DNA from: an uncultured Clostridia bacterium
GTDB lineage: Bacteria > Bacillota > Clostridia > Oscillospirales > Acutalibacteraceae
Assembly: GCA_944384835.1 (NCBI GenBank)
Contig: CALWUU010000017.1
Coordinates: 1-56,830, forward strand
Direction: 5' to 3'
DNA: 56,830 nt
Shown: positions 35,437 through 44,798 of the stretch, in pieces
Numbering within the stretch: position 1 is the first letter of the stretch
How the letters are laid out: the number at the start of each line of letters is the position of its first letter
Made by a program: the position numbers and the translations under genes
Notes under the pieces: model-generated
The model's database searches: none
What the model was told of the DNA's origin: nothing
Seen by the model: the letters and a program-made list of their open reading frames with translations, nothing else

Positions 35437-36351
35437 CTATGATAAATTTGCAATCCACTGTGCGGCATTGATTGCTGCAATTGCACCATCTGCTACTGCT
35501 GTTGCCGCCTGACGCACTTGCTTTGCACAAATATCGCCGGCTGCATACACGCCTTCGTACATGGTCTCCATTTTTTCATTGACTGGAATATAACCGTTTT
35601 CTAAATGTAATTCAGGGTACAACTGTGTATTTGGCGTAGCGCCTGCATAAACAAAAATACCGCATCCTTTATCCTCTATTTCCGTAATCGCACCTGTTTT
35701 TTCATCTGTAAGCTGTAAATATTCTACTTGGTCATTGCCGCGAATTTCTGTCAAACGGGAATGCAGGAATAGCTCTACATGGTTCAATTGATTTAGTTTA
35801 TTTGTAAACTCCGGAATTGCTCCCAGCTTGTCTTCAAAGTGAATCACAAATACTTTTTTTGCAAAGCGGGATAAATATAGCGCTTCTTTTATCGCTCCGT
35901 CTGCACCGCCTACCACATAAACATGTTTTCCCGTATACTCTTTTGCACATTCTGCCGCATTGAGCGCATAACCTTTTCCTGTCAATGCCTCTTCTCCCGG
36001 AATACCAAGCCTTCTTGGAGTAGTTCCGTTTGCCAGCAGCACTGCGCGGGATTGATAAACATTACAGTTGGTCTTTATCCGTTTTGTTTTGCCTGTCAGC
36101 TGAACTTCCATCACAGTTTCATAAGCAACTTGTACGCCGGCATCCAGGGCTTGTTTTCTCATACGTGCAGCAAATGTTTCTCCTGTTTCATCCTCTATAA
36201 TGGCTGTATAATGACTTACAATGGAAACCTTTCCAATGACTCCGCCGATTTTCTCTTGTTCCACAAGCAAAACATGCAATCCTCTGCTAACCGCGTACAC
36301 AGCAGCACTAATACCGGCAGGACCACCGCCAATAATAATCAAATCGTACAT
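35437..36351 (-). CDS. Thioredoxin-reductase-like flavoprotein lacking the redox CxxC
   Basis: This 304-residue protein has the TrxR fold with an N-terminal FAD motif (GGGPAGISAA) and the C-terminal FAD segment GVYAAGDICAKQVRQA. Where TrxR has YCATC, this protein has YALNA (128-132), so both redox cysteines are Ala; one nearby Cys, C135, remains. The NADPH features are also altered: GGADGA replaces GGGDSA and HFEDKLG replaces the HRR motif. It may use another electron donor or acceptor, as ferredoxin-linked relatives do, or act as an NAD(P)H oxidase or ferredoxin reductase. Start supported by AAGGAGAG. Confidence 0.85.
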   Translation of the reverse strand: MYDLIIIGGGPAGISAAVYAVSRGLHVLLVEQEKIGGVIGKVSIVSHYTAIIEDETGETFAARMRKQALDAGVQVAYETVMEVQLTGKTKRIKTNCNVYQSRAVLLANGTTPRRLGIPGEEALTGKGYALNAAECAKEYTGKHVYVVGGADGAIKEALYLSRFAKKVFVIHFEDKLGAIPEFTNKLNQLNHVELFLHSRLTEIRGNDQVEYLQLTDEKTGAITEIEDKGCGIFVYAGATPNTQLYPELHLENGYIPVNEKMETMYEGVYAAGDICAKQVRQAATAVADGAIAAINAAQWIANLS

Positions 36352-36397
36352 GATATCTCTCCTTTACCAAATCATCCAGCTTATTCTCTTTGTCCAT

Positions 36398-36426
36398 ATT
36401 ATAGAGCGGATCAACTATAAAGTAAA
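36398..36426 (-). promoter_or_regulatory. Promoter of the TrxR-like gene
   Basis: On the minus strand: TTTACT (36421-36426), 17 bases, TATAAT (36398-36403). Confidence 0.65.
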
Positions 36427-36476
36427 ATTATAAATTTAAATAATGCTATTATTAAAATTTATAAAAAAGTAATAAA

Positions 36477-36516
36477 CCGAGATATAACAGTTTTATTTTA
36501 GACTGTTATATCTCGG
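36477..36516 (-). terminator. Terminator after brnQ
   Basis: A 14-bp perfect stem (36477-36490 with 36503-36516) with a 12-base loop; the following T tract is weak. Confidence 0.7.
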
Positions 36517-36534
36517 CTTATTCTTATAAATTCT

Positions 36535-37872
36535 TTATTGAATTTCCGTTTTCTTTTTATTCATTGGCCAAAAAGGCAGTATACCAATAGCAGCTCCTAT
36601 CACAGCCGGAATCATCCAACCTAGATTTAACTCATAAAGCGGCAGCATGCCAACCCAATCCCCTACAATTCCTAACGGAATATTTGCGCTGTCCAAACCG
36701 TTGATAAATGAAATACAGAATGCAAATGCCATTCCAAGCACATATATCATTCTTCGGTGCTGAATCCATCTTTTGAAAAAAGACAAGACAATCAGGACAA
36801 CCAATACCGGATAGATTGCCATTAATACAGGCAATGATATGGCAACCAATTGGGTAAGTCCGATATTGCTGACAACAAAGCTAAAAATACATACAATCAA
36901 TGCGATTTTTTGATAAGATATCGATGGAATCAATTCGTGAAAATAATCAGCAAATGACGTTGTCAACCCAATAGCTGTTGTCAAACATGCCAATAGTACA
37001 GCAATACCTAAAATAATACCTCCAGGAGTACCTAATAAATCACTGGTAACAGCATGTAACAATTCGCCTCCGTTAGGGAATGGCGTTAGTGTAACAGTAC
37101 CAATATAAGTCAGCATAAAATAAATTACTGATAAAATGATAACCGCACCGATACCGCAAATTATGGTGTATTTGGTAACATTTTTTCTTTTTTTAACGCC
37201 AAATCCTGTTACAGCATTGATAATAATAATCGCAAATACCAATCCCGCAGGACCATCCAATGCGTTATATCCTTCTATGAGTCCTTGGAAAAAAGCACCG
37301 CCTTGGGCATAAGCTCCCGTTGCCGTTGTAGCTCCATATTGAACGGTACTGTTTGACTTATCCATAAACAAACAGGAAAAGAAAATAGCTACAATGCTGA
37401 GAATCAAAATAGGTGTAAGATATTTTCCTATAATATCCACGATTTTATTGGGTCTGGCACTCAGAAAATACGTAACAGCGAAAAAGACAGCCGTTACTCC
37501 CAATGAAACCAACCAAGAATATTCACTTGGCACATAAGGCTTCGCCGCTAATTCATAAGAAACACTTCCCGTTCTTGGAAGTGCAAATAATGGACCAATG
37601 AGTAAATAAACCACAATTGAAAGAAAAACAGCAAATTTTTTACTTATCAAATTTCCCAGATCTGTAATTTCATTACCCACTAGTACAACGGCAATAATAC
37701 CAAGCAAAGCAATACCGGCATCTGTTAATATAAAGCCGATTAAAGCCTGCCAATAATTTTCTCCCGCAAGCTGTCCCATTGCAGGAGGAAAAATCATATT
37801 GCCTGCTCCGAAAAAAACAGCAAATAACGTCAATGTTAAAGATATTATTTGCTTAAACTTCAATTTTTCCAT
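36535..37872 (-). CDS. brnQ: Branched-chain amino acid/cation symporter
   Basis: The ATG at 37872 follows AGAGGAAGG, giving 445 residues with about 12 membrane helices. The LIVCS-family signature FAVFFGAGNMIFPPAMG lies at the N-terminus. It imports leucine, isoleucine and valine with Na+ or H+ at the cytoplasmic membrane. It is monocistronic. I saw no T-box or clear CodY site upstream. Confidence 0.93.
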   Translation of the reverse strand: MEKLKFKQIISLTLTLFAVFFGAGNMIFPPAMGQLAGENYWQALIGFILTDAGIALLGIIAVVLVGNEITDLGNLISKKFAVFLSIVVYLLIGPLFALPRTGSVSYELAAKPYVPSEYSWLVSLGVTAVFFAVTYFLSARPNKIVDIIGKYLTPILILSIVAIFFSCLFMDKSNSTVQYGATTATGAYAQGGAFFQGLIEGYNALDGPAGLVFAIIIINAVTGFGVKKRKNVTKYTIICGIGAVIILSVIYFMLTYIGTVTLTPFPNGGELLHAVTSDLLGTPGGIILGIAVLLACLTTAIGLTTSFADYFHELIPSISYQKIALIVCIFSFVVSNIGLTQLVAISLPVLMAIYPVLVVLIVLSFFKRWIQHRRMIYVLGMAFAFCISFINGLDSANIPLGIVGDWVGMLPLYELNLGWMIPAVIGAAIGILPFWPMNKKKTEIQ

Positions 37873-37918
37873 TTTACCTTCCTCTAACATCAATCTATCA
37901 TAAATAATACATTTTTTT

Positions 37919-37947
37919 ATGATACCGTTTTTTCTTGCTATTTTCAA
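37919..37947 (-). promoter_or_regulatory. Promoter of brnQ
   Basis: On the minus strand: TTGAAA (37942-37947), 17 bases, TATCAT (37919-37924). Confidence 0.65.
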
Positions 37948-38058
37948 GGATGAAATACATTTTTGTAAAAAATATTACAAAATTTTACGAAAAAATCTAT
38001 TTATTGATAAAAATAAAAAATATTCAGCACAGAAATCATAAAAATAGATATTTACACC

Positions 38059-38955
38059 CTAATGAAAACTTTTGAAACATTCCATACAAAAATCATAGAA
38101 CTGCAAATACTCCTTCTGAAAAATACTGTCTTTTAAATATACAAAGTTAAATTCTCTCTCTGCCGAAAATTTCTCAATGGATATCTCTTTGAGCAACCCC
38201 TTTTTCATTTCTTCCTTTACAACCGGTTCATACGCACATGTAAAGCCAATTCCTTGGCACACCAAATCCTTAATGACCTGAAAACTTCCAAGCTCTAAAA
38301 TGTGTTCATAATCATCGATTGATAGGTAATGTTCATTTAAGATATGTTCAAAAATATCTCTGGTACCGGAACCTTTTTCCCTTATAACAAGAGGATAACT
38401 GCACAGTTCATCTAATTTGTACGTACGCTGCAGTAATGGATTGCCCGGAGCACAAACCGCTAAAAATCTTTCATAGGACAGCAGTGCATGTCCGTAAACA
38501 TGTTTATCAAAATAACCTTCAATCATAGCAAACTCAATCTCTCCGTCGTTCAAACGCTGCAGCAACCGTTTTGTATTTTCCACAGGCATCGTAATTTGAA
38601 CATTCGGATGCAGTGTATAATATTTTGCCAAAATTGGTGGCATAATATATTGACCGATTGTAAGCGTTGCTCCAAATTTCATATGGCGCTTTTCCGGCTC
38701 CGGTTCTTTTAAAATTTGTTTGACACGTTCGCTGTCTGCTTCCATGGTCATCACAAAACGGTATAACTGTTCTCCTTTTGGTGTCAGCGTCACGTTTTTT
38801 CCGTGATATTCCACCAAAGACACACCGTACTGTCTTTCAAGATATTGAATATGCTGTGTGACTGTTGGTTGTGTCATATGCAAACATTCTGCTGTTTTAG
38901 TATAACTTTTTAACTCACATAGTTTCATAAAAGTAAACAAACGAAAATCTAACAT
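38059..38955 (-). CDS. LysR-family transcriptional regulator
   Basis: This 298-residue regulator has an N-terminal winged HTH (ECLHMTQPTVTQHIQYLERQ) and a LysR effector-binding domain (about 90-295). It is divergent from the YeiH-type transporter gene, the usual arrangement for CysL/YeiE-type regulators, so it most likely controls that gene. The effector is unknown. Confidence 0.93.
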   Translation of the reverse strand: MLDFRLFTFMKLCELKSYTKTAECLHMTQPTVTQHIQYLERQYGVSLVEYHGKNVTLTPKGEQLYRFVMTMEADSERVKQILKEPEPEKRHMKFGATLTIGQYIMPPILAKYYTLHPNVQITMPVENTKRLLQRLNDGEIEFAMIEGYFDKHVYGHALLSYERFLAVCAPGNPLLQRTYKLDELCSYPLVIREKGSGTRDIFEHILNEHYLSIDDYEHILELGSFQVIKDLVCQGIGFTCAYEPVVKEEMKKGLLKEISIEKFSAEREFNFVYLKDSIFQKEYLQFYDFCMECFKSFH

Positions 38956-39002
38956 ATCAGCCTCTTATAAATTTAATTTATTACTATATAATTTTTTATA
39001 AT

Positions 39003-39034
39003 TTGATTTTATGACAAAGCAATGATAAAATCAA
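39003..39034. promoter_or_regulatory. Inverted repeat in the LysR/YeiH divergent region
   Basis: TTGATTTTAT (39003-39012) and its exact complement ATAAAATCAA (39025-39034) are separated by 12 bases. The size and place, between the divergent starts, fit a LysR binding site. Confidence 0.6.
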
Positions 39035-39066
39035 GTAACAAACAAAAAGGAGGTGCAAAATAAGCT

Positions 39067-40122
39067 GTGAAATTAAAAATAACGGAACTATTAAAACACG
39101 CGAAACAAAATATACTTGAAATATTACCCGGATTTATTGTATGTGTTCTTATCGCTGCTGTCAGCCAAGTCATTGCACATTTTGTACCTACCGTAGGAGC
39201 TGCTCTATTTGCCATTGCTTTGGGAATTGTTATTGGAAACACGCTGTGTACAAAAGAATTTTTTAACAGAGGAACAAAATTTTCAGAAAGCCGTTTGTTA
39301 GAATATTCCATTGTGTTAACGGGTCTTACACTGAATTTAACTGATATTATCAGCGTAGGATGGCAAGGCGTCTTATTTATTATTTTGCAAATGGCATTTA
39401 CAATAATCATTGCCTATTGCATTGGAAAATTACTGAAATTCGGTAAAAAGTTCTCATTGCTTATGTGCGCCGGCAATGCTGTATGCGGTTCTTCCGCAAT
39501 TGGAACCATTTCAGGCATAATACATCCCAGCGCAAAAGACAAGGGTATTTCTATTACAACAGTAAACTTAACAGGTACTGTACTGATGGTTACGCTGCCG
39601 TTTCTTTCCGGTGCACTTTACGGACATGAAACCATGCAAACATCTGCCCTAATTGGAGGTATTCTGCAATCAGTAGGACAAGTGATAGGGTCTGCAACTT
39701 TTGTAAACTCAGATGTGGTAGCAATGGCCACAGTTTTTAAAATTATAAGAATTATTTTTATTGTATTTGTTGCACTGATTTTTTCAAAACTGAACACCAA
39801 TGAAGGAGAACGCCTCATTTCCAGAAGTTCCACGATTGGTGAAGAGAAAAAAGTAAAAGCGAGAATTCCTTGGTATATTATCGGCTTTTTTCTATTGAGC
39901 GTAATTGCTACATTTAATATTGTACCTGAAATTCTTTCGCAGACAGCCCATACTATAAGCAGTCAATTCGAAATCATTGCTCTTGCAGGCATCGGAATGC
40001 GCGTAAAATTCAGAGACTTAATAAAAGACGGTCCTAAAGCTCTGCTATACGGCGGCGCTGTTGGCGCTTGTCAAGTGGGAATAGCAATCGGACTTATTTT
40101 CATCTTTTTCGGATTATTTTAA
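39067..40122 (+). CDS. YeiH/UPF0324-type transporter
   Basis: This 351-residue protein has about ten membrane helices and the family signature around VCGSSAIGTISGIIH, where conserved small and charged residues line the centre. The start is GTG; an in-frame stop directly upstream excludes longer forms, and AGGAGG lies 13 bases away, which is long. Members are annotated as putative sulfate exporters, but the substrate is not firmly known. Its LysR neighbour suggests inducible expression. Confidence 0.88.
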   Translation: MKLKITELLKHAKQNILEILPGFIVCVLIAAVSQVIAHFVPTVGAALFAIALGIVIGNTLCTKEFFNRGTKFSESRLLEYSIVLTGLTLNLTDIISVGWQGVLFIILQMAFTIIIAYCIGKLLKFGKKFSLLMCAGNAVCGSSAIGTISGIIHPSAKDKGISITTVNLTGTVLMVTLPFLSGALYGHETMQTSALIGGILQSVGQVIGSATFVNSDVVAMATVFKIIRIIFIVFVALIFSKLNTNEGERLISRSSTIGEEKKVKARIPWYIIGFFLLSVIATFNIVPEILSQTAHTISSQFEIIALAGIGMRVKFRDLIKDGPKALLYGGAVGACQVGIAIGLIFIFFGLF

Positions 40123-40151
40123 AAAGCTCCTGAATGATTCAGGAGCTTTTT
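40121..40151. terminator. Bidirectional terminator
   Basis: A 15-bp perfect stem (40121-40135 with 40137-40151) lies between the convergent YeiH-type and SLC13-type genes. Confidence 0.9.
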
Positions 40152-41272
40152 CATGTTGCAAATATCACAAGAACAATCAGTATTCCCAAAAAAGCGAAAT
40201 TAATCACCGTGAACAATCCTAAATAACGAAGCCCCTTTTTCGGATTATGCTTTACGTATTCCCGAAAGGTAATTAAACTGGCCAAAGAAGAAATCAAAGT
40301 ACCAATGCCGCCAATGTTTACTGCATATAATAAATCTCTATACTCTGTTACAAAATTGGAAAGCAACAAGGCACTGGGAACATTACTGATAAACTGACAC
40401 GTTAATATGCCGTATAAAAAAGTATTTTGCTGGACGAGATAACCAAAAAAGTCTCTCACTTCTGGAATACGTGCCATATTCCCTGCAAATACAAAAAAGG
40501 CGCAGAAAGTGAACAGCAATAAATAGTCTACTTCCAGCAAGGCTTTTCTGTCCGCAAAGCAAAGAACAATAATAACCGCCAATAATCCTATATAATATGG
40601 AATCCCATGAAATACAATTAAAATAGAGATTACCAATAAGCACATCATAAGTGCTGTTTTTTTACCGTTTAGCTTTTCTGTATTTGCCTGTGTTAATTCC
40701 ATAGGTGTAGATTTTACAAATATTAAGCAGGTAAGCGTAATTAACAGAATAGAGTACAAAAACGGCAAAAACATGGTAGAAATAAATTCCAAATCCGGTA
40801 TTTGAAATTTGCCGTATAAATATAAATTCTGCGGGTTCCCAAAAGGAGTCAGCATACCGCCTAAATTGGCAGCTATAGTTTGCATAATGAATGTAAATGC
40901 CATCCATTTCATATTATTTGAATTTTTCAGAAGATAGTAACCCAGCGGCAAAAACGTAATCAAAGCCAAATCATTGGCAATAATCATAGACGCGACAAAA
41001 GTCAAATAAATCAATGCTAAAATCGCCATTTTTACTGTTCGGAAACGCTGAATGATCTTTTTGGAAATAATTTCGAAAAAGTGGATATGATTCAATCCGT
41101 TCACCACTGCCAACACACAAAAAATACATGCTAAAATTTTAAAATCAAAATAATTGATATATTGAGAATCTATAGGTACAAAAAACATAGTAGTGATTGC
41201 TGCTATTACAGCAATACAAAATACTATGTTCTTTTTTATAAAATTACCTACAACACCTGCAACCATACGCAT
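40151..41272 (-). CDS. SLC13/ArsB-superfamily anion permease
   Basis: This 373-residue protein has about ten membrane helices and ion-transporter-superfamily features: the half-repeat loops ANLGGMLTPFGNPQNLY and CQFISNVPSALLLSNF, which include the conserved N-P substrate-site residues. Relatives move di- or tricarboxylates, arsenite or sodium. The substrate here cannot be told from sequence. No strong ribosome binding site is visible before the first ATG, so the start is uncertain by a few codons. Confidence 0.82.
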   Translation of the reverse strand: MRMVAGVVGNFIKKNIVFCIAVIAAITTMFFVPIDSQYINYFDFKILACIFCVLAVVNGLNHIHFFEIISKKIIQRFRTVKMAILALIYLTFVASMIIANDLALITFLPLGYYLLKNSNNMKWMAFTFIMQTIAANLGGMLTPFGNPQNLYLYGKFQIPDLEFISTMFLPFLYSILLITLTCLIFVKSTPMELTQANTEKLNGKKTALMMCLLVISILIVFHGIPYYIGLLAVIIVLCFADRKALLEVDYLLLFTFCAFFVFAGNMARIPEVRDFFGYLVQQNTFLYGILTCQFISNVPSALLLSNFVTEYRDLLYAVNIGGIGTLISSLASLITFREYVKHNPKKGLRYLGLFTVINFAFLGILIVLVIFAT

Positions 41273-41310
41273 ATTATCACACTTTACCCATTTATAATTC
41301 AGTTAAATTC

Positions 41311-41339
41311 ATTATACGATGTTGCAGTATATTGCGCAA
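41311..41339 (-). promoter_or_regulatory. Promoter of the SLC13-type permease
   Basis: On the minus strand: TTGCGC (41334-41339), 17 bases, TATAAT (41311-41316). Confidence 0.7.
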
Positions 41340-41370
41340 TAAAAATATTGGTTTTTCACTTTATTTCGAA

Positions 41371-41725
41371 TCATGATAACTCTGCCTCAAAAGCATTACT
41401 GCCTCTTTGCCAATACACTAGTATATGCTGCATAGATTACAAGCAAATCTTCTGGGGTTTTATTTCAGGCAGCCGTAAATTGTAATTTGGTCTTGTCCTT
41501 TCATCACAGTGATCAATGCATCTTATCGGCAGCATGTTTGCTTGTTTTTCCTCTGTCAAAAGCACTTAAGATTAGTTTTAACGCTTTTCACAATGTTTTT
41601 CCTGACTGTCCAACTTTTGATACTGATTCCGGAAACGGCACAACAGCGGCAAACTCTAACTGTTTCATAAGAATTCTCCGCTGTTTTTTCACTGATATTG
41701 CAGCATATTTCCGCTACTAATATGT
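41371..41725 (-). pseudogene. Decayed coding stretch, unknown family
   Basis: Several short protein-like minus-strand frames overlap: 41668-41588 (26 residues, starts MKQLEFAAVVPFPESVSK), a continuation of that frame past its TGA (LILSAFDRGKTSKHAADK), 41565-41437 from GTG (42 residues, contains NYNLRLPEIKPQ) and 41433-41371 (20 residues). The frame changes and stops suggest one or more decayed genes. I do not recognise them. Confidence 0.35.
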
Positions 41726-41862
41726 TACAAATTCAACGAATCACTAAAATTGTGATTCCAAATATTTTCCATGCAGATTATCGGATTTACATGCATATTT
41801 TAGGACAACCTTGAATCTATATTATAGAACATAAAAAATAGATTTTACTAGGAGGATATGTT

Positions 41863-42093
41863 ATGAAATATAACGACACCATTCGGCTCATTGGAATTGT
41901 ATGCCTGATTTATGGATTGCAAGGAATCGTATTTCCTCTATTAAAAGCAATTTTCAGCCATGAAATTATTTTTGAATTTTTTCGTTGTTCCTCATTGACA
42001 GCGCTGATTGTATATATCTGTTTTATGGTAGTAGGCATATGCATGATATTATTTACAAAGCCATTTTCTAAAAGAAAAAAGGCACAAAAATAA
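41863..42093 (+). CDS. Small two-helix membrane protein, unknown function
   Basis: This 76-residue protein has a perfect AGGAGG site (41851-41856) 6 bases before the ATG. It has two hydrophobic helices (about 9-28 and 44-66) and a strongly basic tail (KPFSKRKKAQK), so both ends are probably cytoplasmic. It stands alone. I recognise no family; the clean ribosome binding site is the main reason to believe it. Confidence 0.65.
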   Translation: MKYNDTIRLIGIVCLIYGLQGIVFPLLKAIFSHEIIFEFFRCSSLTALIVYICFMVVGICMILFTKPFSKRKKAQK

Positions 42094-42112
42094 CATATGT
42101 GAAAACGGGATA

Positions 42113-42143
42113 TTATTTTAAAAAAAGAACATTTTTAAAATAA
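42113..42143. repeat. 12-bp AT-only inverted repeat
   Basis: TTATTTTAAAAA (42113-42124) and its exact complement (42132-42143) sit 20 bases after the small membrane protein gene. It could be a weak terminator or mRNA 3'-end hairpin. The rest of 42144-42373 shows nothing recognisable. Confidence 0.4.
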
Positions 42144-42373
42144 CCAAGTAACGTTTTGGGAACAGGAAATTCATTTATAGTTCTGAGCAATGGAACGTCC
42201 ATAATACAATATAGCGGTAAAATCCATGATTACTTCTGTGTATCCCTTTTATTCCTTTTACATGCTGAAAAAATTTCTTATGCATCATAAAGAAACTCTT
42301 TTGTATATCTCATTTTGCCTTTACATAAAAACACGCCTGAAAATTAACAGCATGCAGAAAACAACTTTCTAAA

Positions 42374-42409
42374 AGAAAAAGACAGCACTGTATGGTGCTG
42401 TCTTTTTCT
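42374..42409. terminator. Bidirectional terminator before the protease gene end
   Basis: A 15-bp perfect stem (42374-42388 with 42395-42409) is flanked by A and T runs. Confidence 0.88.
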
Positions 42410-42470
42410 CACGTTATATTAATAATATACGTGATTTAAAATCGCATCGTTATGTTGTAAACTGGGAGGT

Positions 42471-44717
42471 TTATTTTTTCAGTTTTTTCAGACGCAGTAT
42501 AAATGCGGATCCGGCTGCCGCTGCAGATAGTATCACCGTAATATAGATACCTGCGTTGTTCCCGTCATCTCCTGTAGGCGGGACATCCATATCAGCAGAA
42601 ATCGCTTCTGCCTGCGTACCTGCCGCAGAAACCATACTGTTTTCTTTTTCTTGTATTTGCTGCTGAGACTTCAAGGTTTGAATTTTTTGTTCAGCAGCTT
42701 CCAAAACCGCTAAATTTGTTACTCTTGTTTGTTGCTCCGCAGTTAACGCATTATATGCGGCACGTGCGGCTGCAACTGCCTGTTCCTGATTCAAACTTGT
42801 AATTTCTCCCAGACCATCAATCATAGCAATTACATTTTCCGCAGCATGGTTATCTTTTAAATTTACAATTGCTTGTTCAGCAGCTTCCAAAACATTTAAG
42901 TTGGTAACCAGCGCCTGTTGCTCCGCAGTTAAAGCGTTATATGCGTTACGTGCGGCTATTACTTCCTGTTCCTGGCTCAAACTAGTAATTTCTCCTAAAC
43001 TATCAATCATGGAAATGACTTGTTCTACGGTAGTTGGCTGTCTATCATTGGTATATGCTTTAATCATGGCATTTCCCATAGTAAATACTGCTCCCTCTGT
43101 CACCTCTACAAAAGGTAAATCGGAAACATCCAGCCATTTTCCGTTACTGCTGACATAACTTTCTCCCGGATTAGACACTACTACATATTCAAAAGTAGAT
43201 ATCGCGGGTGTTGAACCAATTTCTAGGGGAAGATAATTTTTTTCCGAACCGCCGTTGATAGTTTGAACGATGGAATAAACATCTCCCGGAGATAAATCAA
43301 CCGGCTGTCCTAAATCAATAATATAAAAACCGCTTCCGCTAACGCTCGTAGTTTGCCGGGAAACCAAAGTACCGCTTTCAGGGTCTCCTATTTCTGATCC
43401 CACATATACAGCTATTTCAGCTGTGCTGCCCTCTGCTTGGTTGGAAAATAGGGATACTGCTTCCAGAGTGACATAATCATCTGCTGTAAACACATTGGCA
43501 ACAGATTCATCATTATTTACTGTATAACCAATTTGATGCAACAACTCCCTAGTCACTACATTATCTATTGAAAATGGTGATGATATACCAACATAATCGT
43601 ATTGTTCTATATTATCATAATCAAAACCGTCTGTACCAACATCCATTTCATAAGAAATAGGGGTGCTTAGACTTTCATCATAATAAGAAATCCAGAAATA
43701 TCCGTAATCTTTTCCGCCCTCATCATTAGGAATTGCATTCATATAATCAAGTGGAAGAGCGCTGGTCGGAGTATCCCCATAACTGTTTTTAATCAGAAAA
43801 GCACCGTTTTGTGGCGGTTTGACAGTTCCAAAGTTATCTTTGGAAAAATTATCATCCCAGCCAATCACAGTAACAGCATGATTTATATTATTCCGTCCGG
43901 TGGTATAATAAGCACCATGTTCCTGATTCCACACAACGTTCATCTCTGTAATATTGGCGGGGATATCCACATAATAGCTTATCTCTACAGCACCATGATG
44001 ATAAACCGACTCTTTCACCTGCTCCACCGCAGCAGCATCATGCACATAGCTGCCTGTTGTCCAGTTAGCAGGACTTGGGATGATGATACCATTTTGTAAA
44101 TGTGCTTCACTCACAGTACGATATTTCTCATATACTGTCCAAGGCGCCGCCGGATCCACCCCTCCGTTATCATCCTGATACGGAACATCCGACTCATTCA
44201 CTGGTCCCTGCCAAGACGCAAGAGTACTCATGGCATTTGTTGCATTTCCCCAGTCCAAAGCAGTACCTGTGTTATCATTTACCATACCTTCTCCGGCCTG
44301 ATCCAAGCCGTCAGGTCTTACATGCTTTGTGAAATAGGTCAAATGTTTCTCTGAAAAATCAGGCGCAATACCCGTTGATTTTAAATAATTGGATTCTACT
44401 GATGCAATTGCTCCAAAAGCCCAACAGGTATTTAATGACTGCTGGTTTTTTACTGATGTTGACAAATTATAATCGCGAAGATCATAAGATTCCGGCAAAT
44501 CAGTCGCTGAATTTGTATAAGCAGTGGGAGCGTTAAAATCCCGATCCAGCTGGTCTTTCAGAATATCCATACCAGGTATTTCTTTTACAACCGGAAGTGA
44601 GATATCCATACTTTCCTGAGCCTTTACAAATCCAAAGTTTGATTGCATTATCAATGCAACAAATACCACAGCGAATAGAATTGATATTCCACACTTTTTT
44701 ACATATGTCCCCTTCAA
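42471..44717 (-). CDS. Sortase-anchored papain-family (C1) cysteine protease with C-terminal repeats
   Basis: This 748-residue protein starts at a TTG (AAGGAG 7 bases upstream). A signal peptide ends near residue 34 and is followed by a pro-region. The C1 peptidase domain (about 75-345) has C98 in NQQSLNTCWAFGA, H280 in NNINHAVTVIGW and N311 in LIKNSYG. A lectin-like/beta domain (about 370-560) and two 62-residue helical repeats follow. The C-terminus has VPPTGDDG, a hydrophobic helix and a basic tail, a sortase sorting signal. The architecture recalls clostridial cell-wall proteases such as Cwp84. It probably processes surface or host proteins. Confidence 0.92.
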   Translation of the reverse strand: MKGTYVKKCGISILFAVVFVALIMQSNFGFVKAQESMDISLPVVKEIPGMDILKDQLDRDFNAPTAYTNSATDLPESYDLRDYNLSTSVKNQQSLNTCWAFGAIASVESNYLKSTGIAPDFSEKHLTYFTKHVRPDGLDQAGEGMVNDNTGTALDWGNATNAMSTLASWQGPVNESDVPYQDDNGGVDPAAPWTVYEKYRTVSEAHLQNGIIIPSPANWTTGSYVHDAAAVEQVKESVYHHGAVEISYYVDIPANITEMNVVWNQEHGAYYTTGRNNINHAVTVIGWDDNFSKDNFGTVKPPQNGAFLIKNSYGDTPTSALPLDYMNAIPNDEGGKDYGYFWISYYDESLSTPISYEMDVGTDGFDYDNIEQYDYVGISSPFSIDNVVTRELLHQIGYTVNNDESVANVFTADDYVTLEAVSLFSNQAEGSTAEIAVYVGSEIGDPESGTLVSRQTTSVSGSGFYIIDLGQPVDLSPGDVYSIVQTINGGSEKNYLPLEIGSTPAISTFEYVVVSNPGESYVSSNGKWLDVSDLPFVEVTEGAVFTMGNAMIKAYTNDRQPTTVEQVISMIDSLGEITSLSQEQEVIAARNAYNALTAEQQALVTNLNVLEAAEQAIVNLKDNHAAENVIAMIDGLGEITSLNQEQAVAAARAAYNALTAEQQTRVTNLAVLEAAEQKIQTLKSQQQIQEKENSMVSAAGTQAEAISADMDVPPTGDDGNNAGIYITVILSAAAAGSAFILRLKKLKK
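42666..43037 (-). repeat. Two tandem 186-bp repeats in the protease gene
   Basis: Two copies of a 62-codon unit, each containing GLGEITSLNQEQ or a variant followed by YNALTAEQQ, differ at scattered positions. They encode helical stalk-like repeats next to the wall anchor. Confidence 0.85.
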
Positions 44718-44798
44718 AATAATTCTCCTTTCGTTACGTCTCCTTGCCTTTTCTTAAAAATTCCCCTCATCTTCAAAAAGACAATACGATACATTTTA

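Noticed and set aside
37873-38058. T-box or CodY site before brnQ
   Set aside because: No T-box core, specifier or terminator is present, and no clear AATTTTCWGAAAATT match.
41487-41720. 77-residue plus-strand open frame
   Set aside because: No ribosome binding site and an odd composition; the minus strand carries the better, though broken, coding signal.
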